The notes under the pieces were generated by a model that searched no databases, was not told where the DNA came from, and saw only the letters and a program-made list of their open reading frames with translations. Shown here one piece after another: positions 1 through 5,019 of a DNA stretch of 6,646 nt. The stretch is from an uncultured Clostridia bacterium (GTDB taxonomy: Bacteria; Bacillota; Clostridia; Lachnospirales; Bianqueaceae), in assembly GCA_947570515.1 (NCBI GenBank), contig CANOUM010000088.1:1-6646 (forward strand). Reading direction: 5' to 3'. Both the position numbers and the translations under genes were made by a program. The stretch's first letter is position 1. Every line of letters begins with the position of its first letter.

Positions 1-269
1 AGAAGCAGAGCCCACAGGCCGCTTCACTGGCACTCCTTGTACAGGAGATGCTCAATAGCTTTACGGCGCCTGAAAATACACGGGAGGCCAAGGCAAATGA
101 CAGCTATTTTATTCTTTTACAATCACCGATGCCAGCAATATTAGTGGAATGCGGATTTATTACCAATTCAAAGGACGCAGAGAATCTAAATAGTGAAGCC
201 TACCAAAAAAAGGTAGCATGGGGCATTTACTGCGGGGTTGAAAAGTATTTGCAATCTGATCTTTTTTAA
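1..269 (+). CDS. cwlD: N-acetylmuramoyl-L-alanine amidase (Amidase_3, CwlD-like), C-terminal part only
   Basis: This gene enters from the left edge; its reading frame begins at base 3, and 88 residues plus a TAA stop (267-269) are visible. Family knowledge: Amidase_3 enzymes are zinc hydrolases that cut the bond between N-acetylmuramic acid and L-alanine of peptidoglycan stem peptides; CwlD does this during spore cortex maturation, making muramic-delta-lactam. Seen here is the typical end of the domain: a YFILLQSPMPAILVECGF block (visible residues 35-52), whose Glu in VECGF is the conserved catalytic acid, then an ITNSKDAENL loop and a YQKKVAWGIYCGVEKYL final helix. The zinc ligands upstream lie outside the window, as would any signal peptide. 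The protein stops soon after the last domain helix, so there is no C-terminal SPOR, SH3 or binding repeat. The CwlD assignment (rather than another Amidase_3 paralogue) is an inference from the short single-domain ending; the amidase family call is firm. Confidence 0.85.
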   Translation, partial: KQSPQAASLALLVQEMLNSFTAPENTREAKANDSYFILLQSPMPAILVECGFITNSKDAENLNSEAYQKKVAWGIYCGVEKYLQSDLF

Positions 270-277
270 TATATAAT
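249..277 (+). promoter_or_regulatory. Candidate sigma-A promoter for the sua5-rpiB unit
   Basis: A perfect -10 box TATAAT (272-277) lies 17 bases downstream of TTGCAA (249-254, four of six matches to the -35 consensus). The -35 falls inside the last codons of the amidase gene and the -10 just after its stop. Transcription would begin near 284, giving a leader of roughly 35-40 bases before the GTG start of sua5. No terminator hairpin is visible between the amidase and sua5, so read-through from upstream is also possible. Confidence 0.55.
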
Positions 278-306
278 AAATTGAATATAAGCCGATTTTG
301 CAGAGG

Positions 307-314
307 AAGGAGGG
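307..314 (+). promoter_or_regulatory. Ribosome binding site that fixes the GTG start of sua5
   Basis: AAGGAGGG is a near-perfect Shine-Dalgarno sequence ending about seven bases before GTG at 321. The next in-frame ATG (336) is about 22 bases away, too far to be served by it, so the GTG is the likely start. Confidence 0.85.
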
Positions 315-320
315 AGCGCT

Positions 321-1379
321 GTGCAAACAAATATTATGCCGATCAACGAAGAAAGCCTGGTGCTGGCAGAACGATATCTGCGGCAGGGAGAGCTGGTTGC
401 CTTTCCTACAGAGACGGTCTATGGGCTGGGAGCATGGGCGCTCTCAGAAGAGGGAATTGCCCGCATTTATGAGGCCAAAGGACGTCCCTCGGATAATCCG
501 CTTATTGTGCATATTGCACCCGGTTTTGAGCTTGGCAGTTTAGTTCGCCGGATTCCAGACGCGGCGGAGACTCTTGCGAAGCATTTTTGGCCGGGACCGC
601 TTACGCTGATTATGCCGAAGAAGCCCAGCTTATCACACCGTATTACCGGCGGACTGGATACAGTTGCTGTACGCATGCCATCTCATCCGGCAGCAATGGC
701 TCTTTTGGAAAAGACGGGCATGCCGCTTGCGGCGCCCAGCGCCAATCGCTCAGGGCGGCCGAGTCCGACGACGGCTGCTCATGTATGGGAGGACATGCAG
801 GGGAAAATACCGCTGATCTTAGATGGCGGAGACTGTCAGGTGGGGCTTGAATCTACGGTTTTGGATTTAACAGGAGAGATTCCCATGATTCTGCGTCCGG
901 GAGCGATCACCAAAGAAATGCTGGAGACTGTAATTGCGGAGGTTGCGGTGGATCCGGCTGTTAAACAGGCAAAAGAAGTAGGGGCAGAGGTGATTCCAAG
1001 AGCTCCGGGAATGAAATATCGTCATTATGCACCCAAGGGGCAGTTAGTGGTGACGGATGCAACAGCAGAGCAGCTGGTGCAGCTGATTGAAATGCAGCCG
1101 GAAAAAGAAAAAATTGGATGCATCGTGACGAGGCAGATGGCGCAGGAGCTGGAAAAGAGGCTTGAGAGAAGGTCTGCCGAGATGATTTGTTTAGGAGACC
1201 GGAATCAGCCGGCAGAGCTGGCTGCTAATTTATTTGGCGCTTTGCGCGAGGCGGATGAAAAGAATCTGACGCTGTTATATGGAGAGGCTTTTTCGAGACA
1301 GGGAATGGGGGAGGCCATTATGAATCGCTTTTTGAAGGCTTCATCGAAACAGCTTTGGATGAATCAGGAGGAGAAATGA
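321..1379 (+). CDS. sua5: L-threonylcarbamoyladenylate synthase, Sua5/YwlC type
   Basis: This cytoplasmic enzyme makes threonylcarbamoyl-AMP from threonine, bicarbonate and ATP, the first step in t6A modification at position 37 of tRNAs reading ANN codons; the TsaD complex uses the product. The 352-residue protein has the two-domain Sua5 layout rather than the short TsaC form. The N-terminal YrdC-like domain (about 10-200) shows FPTETVYGLG (28-37), KGRPSDNPL (53-61), FWPGPLTL (89-96), APSANRSG (138-145), GLESTV (175-180) and RPGAI (192-196). The linker APGMKYRHYAPK (228-239), which folds over the active site in Sua5 proteins, leads to a C-terminal Sua5 domain (about 240-345). All the expected motifs are intact. 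The start is GTG at 321, chosen because of the strong ribosome binding site before it. The gene overlaps rpiB by four bases (ATGA), so the two are translated together. In Bacillus subtilis the equivalent ywlC is separated from rpiB by the phosphatase gene ywlE; that gene is absent here. Confidence 0.96.
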   Translation: MQTNIMPINEESLVLAERYLRQGELVAFPTETVYGLGAWALSEEGIARIYEAKGRPSDNPLIVHIAPGFELGSLVRRIPDAAETLAKHFWPGPLTLIMPKKPSLSHRITGGLDTVAVRMPSHPAAMALLEKTGMPLAAPSANRSGRPSPTTAAHVWEDMQGKIPLILDGGDCQVGLESTVLDLTGEIPMILRPGAITKEMLETVIAEVAVDPAVKQAKEVGAEVIPRAPGMKYRHYAPKGQLVVTDATAEQLVQLIEMQPEKEKIGCIVTRQMAQELEKRLERRSAEMICLGDRNQPAELAANLFGALREADEKNLTLLYGEAFSRQGMGEAIMNRFLKASSKQLWMNQEEK

Positions 1380-1813
1380 TGATTGCAATTGGGTGTGACC
1401 ATGCTGGTTATGGACTAAAGCAGGAGATTATGCAATTTTTGAAAGCTAATGGATATGAATACCGAGACTATGGATGCGATAGCACGGAGTCCGTGGATTA
1501 TCCTGATTTTGCTCATGCGGTGGCGCATGCGGTGGCTGATGGCACGGCTGATCAGGGAATTTTAATTTGTGGTACGGGAATTGGGATTAGTATTGCGGCT
1601 AATAAGGTGCCGGGAATTCGCTGTGCGCATTGTCATGATTGTTTTTCGGCCGAGGCTACCAGACAGCATAATGATGCTAATATTCTGGCGCTGGGGGCGC
1701 GTGTGGTTGGCGGGGGTTTGGCGCTGAAAATTGTAGAGACTTTTTTAGCTACGCCTTTTTCAAACGATGAACGGCATATCCGGCGGATTCAAAAAATTGA
1801 AGAACGGGATTGA
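1376..1813 (+). CDS. rpiB: Ribose-5-phosphate isomerase B (RpiB/LacAB family)
   Basis: RpiB interconverts ribose 5-phosphate and ribulose 5-phosphate in the non-oxidative pentose phosphate pathway; relatives act on allose or galactose 6-phosphate. The 145-residue protein has normal family length. It shows GCDHAG (6-11), DYPDFA (41-46), the catalytic cysteine C65 in ILICGTGIGISIAANK (62-77, an anion-hole and phosphate-binding stretch), and SAEATRQHNDANILALGARVVG (91-112) with the conserved His98 and Asn residues. The start is ATG at 1376, which makes ATGA with the sua5 stop and gives MMIAIG, the usual family beginning; ATG at 1379 is also served by AGGAGG (1366-1371) and would remove one residue. 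An ATG at 1355 would add seven residues outside the family and has no ribosome binding site of its own. An uncommon feature is a run of three cysteines, C83, C86 and C89, just after the active-site loop. Ribose 5-phosphate is the most likely substrate, given the lack of any allose or galactose pathway gene nearby. Confidence 0.95.
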   Translation: MMIAIGCDHAGYGLKQEIMQFLKANGYEYRDYGCDSTESVDYPDFAHAVAHAVADGTADQGILICGTGIGISIAANKVPGIRCAHCHDCFSAEATRQHNDANILALGARVVGGGLALKIVETFLATPFSNDERHIRRIQKIEERD

Positions 1814-1819
1814 TAAATA

Positions 1820-1860
1820 AAAAAGCAACTACTCACGGCTGAGTAGCTGCTTTTTATTTT
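1820..1860. terminator. Bidirectional intrinsic terminator between rpiB and the convergent isomerase gene
   Basis: The stem pairs AAAAAGCA (1820-1827) with TGCTTTTT (1848-1855) and CTACTCA (1829-1835) with TGAGTAG (1840-1846), with one A/C mismatch between the two parts and a CGGC loop (1836-1839). A T-rich run follows on the plus strand (1851-1860). An A-rich run before the stem (1814-1824) becomes a T-run on the minus strand. One hairpin can therefore stop both converging transcripts, in a gap of only 53 bases. Confidence 0.93.
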
Positions 1861-1866
1861 GTTTGA

Positions 1867-2817
1867 TTAGGTCCACTCCATTTTGGGGACGGACTGCTTG
1901 CCAATTTCTCTGCCAAAGAAAGCACGTGCCATATTCAGAGAGATTTCAGTGCCTCGTTCGCAGGGTTCCATACCCTCAAATTCAATGGAAACATATCCAT
2001 CATAGCCAGATTGTTTAATGTTTTGGATGATTTCGGGAATCGGCAGATCGCCCTGCCCGACGATAGAGCCGCGGATCATTTGACCGCCGAGCGTTTCAAA
2101 CCAACTGCCGTTATTGCAGTTGAACATTTCATTTTGAGAGGGCAGCTGCTCTTTGGTGCGGATGTAGAAGTCTTTTAAATGAATGATCTGTGCTAAATGA
2201 AGGCATCGCTTCACTGCTGCCAGATTGTACTCGTCCACACAGAGAAAATTGCCGACGTCCATGGTCATTTTCATATTAGGACGCTCTAAGGCTTCAAAGA
2301 TTCTGAGTACACGTTCAGAGCCGTTACAGAAAAAGCCGTGGTTTTCTAAAGTAGTATTGATACCGAGTGATGCAGCATAGTCGCAAAGTTCACGGGTGCC
2401 TTCGACCATCAGCGGCAGCTCTTCATTGAAATGGGGCAGGGTGTTGGTAGAAAACGGACGGCGGAAATTCGCGATATCATGACGCATCCAATGAATACCC
2501 AGACGAGCGGCTACATCAATATGCAGTTTGACACGTTCAATTTCAGCACGGCGATCAGCCGCATCCGGAATTAAAAGATCTGCATTTACAGAGTAGGTGG
2601 AAATTTCCAGATCTACCTTTTGGCAATGTTCACGTACCTGATCAATCAAATCTGTATTTAAGCATTTGTTTTTTTCGTCAACAAAAGGAAGATAAAACGG
2701 AACAAATTCGATGTGCTCACAGCCGTGATCTTTTGCCCAGTCGATAACGTCAAAAATGGTCATTTTGCCTTCTGCCATATTGGGAGCAAGGCAGTAACTG
2801 CTAATACCTAATTTCAT
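1867..2817 (-). CDS. Sugar phosphate isomerase/epimerase family protein (AP endonuclease 2-like TIM barrel), substrate unknown
   Basis: A 316-residue cytoplasmic protein of the xylose isomerase-like TIM-barrel superfamily (AP_endonuc_2 domain; relatives include IolE, IolI, hydroxypyruvate isomerase and tagatose/psicose epimerases). The barrel spans nearly the whole chain. It begins MKLGISSYCL (strand 1) with HIEFVPF (35-41) as strand 2. The predicted metal ligands sit at the classic strand ends: E158 in TLENHG, D187 in MDVGNF, H213 in IHLKDF and E279 in SIEFEG. A GSIVGQGDLPI loop (250-260) matches the family glycine-rich segment before the last strands. The start is ATG at 2815-2817, preceded on the minus strand by AAAGGA about eight bases away. 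The gene stands alone: convergent with rpiB and divergent from the ABC exporter genes, with its own promoter and terminator. No dehydrogenase, kinase or sugar transporter lies next to it, so the substrate cannot be named. The lack of a DNA-repair context, and the closeness to sugar epimerases, argue against true endonuclease activity. Confidence 0.88.
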   Translation of the reverse strand: MKLGISSYCLAPNMAEGKMTIFDVIDWAKDHGCEHIEFVPFYLPFVDEKNKCLNTDLIDQVREHCQKVDLEISTYSVNADLLIPDAADRRAEIERVKLHIDVAARLGIHWMRHDIANFRRPFSTNTLPHFNEELPLMVEGTRELCDYAASLGINTTLENHGFFCNGSERVLRIFEALERPNMKMTMDVGNFLCVDEYNLAAVKRCLHLAQIIHLKDFYIRTKEQLPSQNEMFNCNNGSWFETLGGQMIRGSIVGQGDLPIPEIIQNIKQSGYDGYVSIEFEGMEPCERGTEISLNMARAFFGREIGKQSVPKMEWT

Positions 2818-2849
2818 GGGGGTCGTTCCTTTCTTTTTTATTTGTGATA

Positions 2850-2878
2850 ATTATAGCAACAATATTTATATATGACAA
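2850..2878 (-). promoter_or_regulatory. Strong sigma-A promoter with extended -10 for the isomerase/epimerase gene
   Basis: On the minus strand TTGTCA (complement of 2878-2873, five of six consensus matches) is followed after exactly 17 bases by TATAAT (complement of 2855-2850). A TG one base before the -10 gives the extended form TGnTATAAT. Transcription would begin near 2843, leaving a short leader of about 25 bases that carries the AAAGGA ribosome binding site. Confidence 0.8.
2865..2876 (+). repeat. 12-base direct repeat, copy 1, overlapping the isomerase -35 box
   Basis: TTTATATATGAC occurs here and again at 3116-3127 in the same orientation. This copy overlaps the -35 box of the leftward promoter by four bases, so a protein bound here would be expected to affect it. 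The sequence is partly TATA-type low complexity, so chance remains possible. Confidence 0.45.
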
Positions 2879-3115
2879 GTATTCTTAATATAATTTTTTT
2901 TGATAAATATATAGAGCAATAAAAAGAGAGTTGAAGGTCTGAGTCCTATTATATGGAGGGAAAATACAACCAAAAGTTGAAGTAATTATTGTGTACTCGC
3001 CATATAAGCTATTGTTCGGCGTAATGGAGTAGGATAAACTAAATATATAGGCATCAAAAAGCACAGAAAGCCAAATTGTAGAAAATGACCAAGGATATAG
3101 AAAAATAACTTTATT

Positions 3116-3127
3116 TTTATATATGAC
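3116..3127 (+). repeat. 12-base direct repeat, copy 2, just before the exporter -35 candidate
   Basis: This is the second exact copy of TTTATATATGAC (first at 2865-2876). It ends at the base immediately before the candidate -35 hexamer TTGTAA at 3128 of the rightward exporter promoter, the usual place for an activator site or an AT-rich upstream element. Confidence 0.45.
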
Positions 3128-3156
3128 TTGTAAAAATAAAAGGCATGCTGTATATT
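3128..3156 (+). promoter_or_regulatory. Candidate promoter for the ABC exporter operon
   Basis: TTGTAA (3128-3133, four of six matches) is followed by a 17-base spacer and TATATT (3151-3156, five of six matches). Transcription would begin near 3163, giving a leader of about 33 bases with the ribosome binding site at 3180-3186. The -35 is imperfect and the region AT-rich, so this is the best candidate rather than a certain site. Confidence 0.45.
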
Positions 3157-3179
3157 AAATATCATAAGATTCGAAAAAG

Positions 3180-3186
3180 AAAGGAG
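3180..3186 (+). promoter_or_regulatory. Ribosome binding site that sets the exporter start at 3196
   Basis: AAAGGAG lies nine bases before ATG 3196. The earlier in-frame ATG at 3145 has no properly spaced Shine-Dalgarno sequence and would also lie upstream of the candidate transcription start, so it is rejected. Confidence 0.8.
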
Positions 3187-3195
3187 CTTGTACAG

Positions 3196-5019
3196 ATGGG
3201 TGAAAGTAAGTTGCAAAAAGAAAAGCCCAAATATTCGATTTTCCAAAATTCAATGTATATCATTCAAGATAATTGGAAATGGAGACCGAGCTTATTGTGG
3301 GTGGGTGTACTGCATATTCCTTTAAAGATCATTGTACCGCTTTTAATCGCACTGGTTCCTAAAATCATCATTGATGTGATTGAAAGCGGAGGAGGCGTCA
3401 ATCAGCTTCTGCTTACAGTGCCGTTTTTAGTTGTCGGGATGATTCTATTATACATTGCCGAACGTGTGACGAGCCTGTATATTGATGATTCTGGAATGAG
3501 ATCTAAATTTCGCTATCAGGTGACCATGGATGCCAAGACAATGGAGCTGGATTATGAGTTTATTTCCAGCAACAAAGGTAAGACTTTACGTGAAAAGGCA
3601 GTCAAAATGCTGCAGGACACGGGAGCTCCGTTTTTTTATAGCGATCTGTTAATGTTGATTGCGAGTAGTTTGGGTCTGATTTCGTATGGCAGCGTTTTGG
3701 CCATGCTGCATCCGATCATTTTGGTGATTTTAGCGCTATCGTATGCGATGACCTGGTGGATTAACCGATATGTTAACCGCTATATTCAGAGCCGAAGGGA
3801 TGAAGAGGCCAAGGTTTTCGGCGGAATACGATATATGATTAAAAAAGCGCTGGACCTGGCGGGAGCCAAGGATATTCGCTTGTATGGAATGCAGGGCTGG
3901 TTTAAGGAAATCAGCAATCAGCTGCAGAAAAAGCAAAATGGGATTCAAACGGAAGTAGCTAAGAGGCATATTGCTTCTGCAGCAATATCCGCATTGCTTA
4001 TTTTTGTGAGGGATGGCGTTGCCTATGCGCTGCTGATCTATAAAGTCATTCAAGGGGAAATCTCTGTTAGTGATTTTTTAGTTTATTTTACAATGATTGC
4101 GACATTTGCGGATTGGATTTCGGGCATTTTGACTTCATATAATTATTTAGAGCTGGAGAGCCATGGATTCTGCAGCTATCGGGAGTACATGGAAATTGAA
4201 GAGCAGCGCGCAAAACAGAATACGGCGACTGTAGAAAGGGAGCAGTGGCCCTGCGAGATTGAGCTGCGCGGTGTGAGTTATACTTATCCCGAGAGCGATA
4301 CGCCTACGATTTCCGATGTTAATTTGAAGATTAAAGCAGGGGAGCGTGTGGCGCTGGTAGGACTAAACGGAGCCGGCAAAACAACTCTTGTGAAATTGAT
4401 GTGCGGTCTGTTTAAGCCTACACAAGGGGAAGTGCTGATCAATGGCCGCAGTGCTACTGAGTTTAACAAAGAAGAATATTTTAAACTCTTTTCTATTATT
4501 TTTCAGGATGTACATTTGCTGCCGGTATCAATTGCAACGAATATTACGCTGCAGCAAGAGGAAGAGCAGGATCAGAAGCGCTTAGAAACCTGCTTGCAGC
4601 AATCAGGATTTGCAGAAAAGATCAATAACCTTCCGCAAGGAAAAGATACGCTTCTGGTAAAAAATGTAAATGAAGATGCCTATGAACTATCGGGAGGAGA
4701 AATGCAGAAGCTGCTGCTGGCCAGAGCTTTGTATAAAGAAGCTCCCATTTTGATTTTGGATGAGCCCACGGCTGCGCTGGATCCGATTGCTGAAAATGAG
4801 TTATATCTTCAGTATAAGGATATGACGCAGGATAGGACTTCCGTCTTTATTTCTCATCGCTTTGCCAGTACTCGTTTTTGTGATCGCATTATTTTGCTGG
4901 AACAGGGTCAGATTGCAGAAGAAGGCAGTCATGAGGAACTGATGCAGAAAAATGGACGCTATGCAGAGCTGTTCCGAGTACAGAGTCAATATTATCAGGA
5001 AGGGGGATCAGAACAATGA
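3196..5019 (+). CDS. ABC exporter half-transporter (fused membrane and ATPase domains), first subunit
   Basis: A 607-residue half-transporter expected in the cytoplasmic membrane, exporting an unknown substrate with ATP. The membrane domain (about 30-320) shows hydrophobic segments near 33-60, 70-88, 150-170, 171-188, 262-284 and 293-313, the usual six. KDIRLYGMQ (225-233) is the cytoplasmic-loop motif common in this exporter group. The ATPase domain (about 353-600) is complete: A-loop Y364, Walker A GLNGAGKTT (389-397), Q-loop Q437, signature LSGGEMQK (498-505), Walker B ILILDE (518-523) with catalytic E523, D-loop AALD (526-529) and H-loop H554. The signature reads SGGE where most exporters have SGGQ. 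There is no N-terminal C39 peptidase domain, so it does not itself cleave a double-glycine leader. ATG at 3196 is chosen on its ribosome binding site. The stop overlaps the next ABC gene (ATGA, 5016-5019), pointing to a heterodimer. Peptide, lipid or drug export are all open; no cargo gene is in the window. Confidence 0.92.
   Translation: MGESKLQKEKPKYSIFQNSMYIIQDNWKWRPSLLWVGVLHIPLKIIVPLLIALVPKIIIDVIESGGGVNQLLLTVPFLVVGMILLYIAERVTSLYIDDSGMRSKFRYQVTMDAKTMELDYEFISSNKGKTLREKAVKMLQDTGAPFFYSDLLMLIASSLGLISYGSVLAMLHPIILVILALSYAMTWWINRYVNRYIQSRRDEEAKVFGGIRYMIKKALDLAGAKDIRLYGMQGWFKEISNQLQKKQNGIQTEVAKRHIASAAISALLIFVRDGVAYALLIYKVIQGEISVSDFLVYFTMIATFADWISGILTSYNYLELESHGFCSYREYMEIEEQRAKQNTATVEREQWPCEIELRGVSYTYPESDTPTISDVNLKIKAGERVALVGLNGAGKTTLVKLMCGLFKPTQGEVLINGRSATEFNKEEYFKLFSIIFQDVHLLPVSIATNITLQQEEEQDQKRLETCLQQSGFAEKINNLPQGKDTLLVKNVNEDAYELSGGEMQKLLLARALYKEAPILILDEPTAALDPIAENELYLQYKDMTQDRTSVFISHRFASTRFCDRIILLEQGQIAEEGSHEELMQKNGRYAELFRVQSQYYQEGGSEQ

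Larger units (their letters stand above)
2818..3195. other. Divergent AT-rich intergenic region (378 bases)
   Basis: This stretch separates the leftward isomerase gene from the rightward ABC exporter pair. It holds the promoter and ribosome binding site of the isomerase at its left end, and a weaker promoter candidate and ribosome binding site for the exporter at its right end. The middle (about 2890-3110) is AT-rich with no convincing gene on either strand, no strong terminator and no tRNA. Within it a less AT-rich patch (about 2990-3035) can fold weakly: TACTC (2994-2998) can pair with GAGTA (3027-3031), and GCC (2999-3001) with GGC (3018-3020). The 8-base sequence AGTTGAAG occurs twice, at 2929-2936 and 2975-2982. 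I recognise no known riboswitch or small RNA here. Confidence 0.7.

Noticed and set aside
281..543. Short plus-strand frames overlapping the start of sua5
   Set aside because: They are in other frames of a well-conserved Sua5 coding region and show no family resemblance.
1355..1375. An upstream ATG that would extend RpiB by seven residues
   Set aside because: It lies inside sua5 without its own ribosome binding site, and the family normally begins right at the IAIGCDHAG strand.
2862..2910. A possible AT-rich inverted repeat (ATATTTAT at 2862-2869 with ATAAATAT at 2903-2910)
   Set aside because: Short, widely spaced and made only of A and T; easily expected by chance in this region.
3145..3195. 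An upstream in-frame ATG that would extend the first exporter subunit by 17 residues
   Set aside because: It has no properly spaced ribosome binding site, whereas ATG 3196 has AAAGGAG at good distance; the extra residues are also upstream of the likely transcription start.
2986..3246. An open frame of 86 codons on the minus strand across the divergent region
   Set aside because: It overlaps the start of the exporter gene, is rich in Phe, Leu, Ile and Tyr as expected from AT-rich DNA, and resembles no family I know. I treat it as a chance frame.
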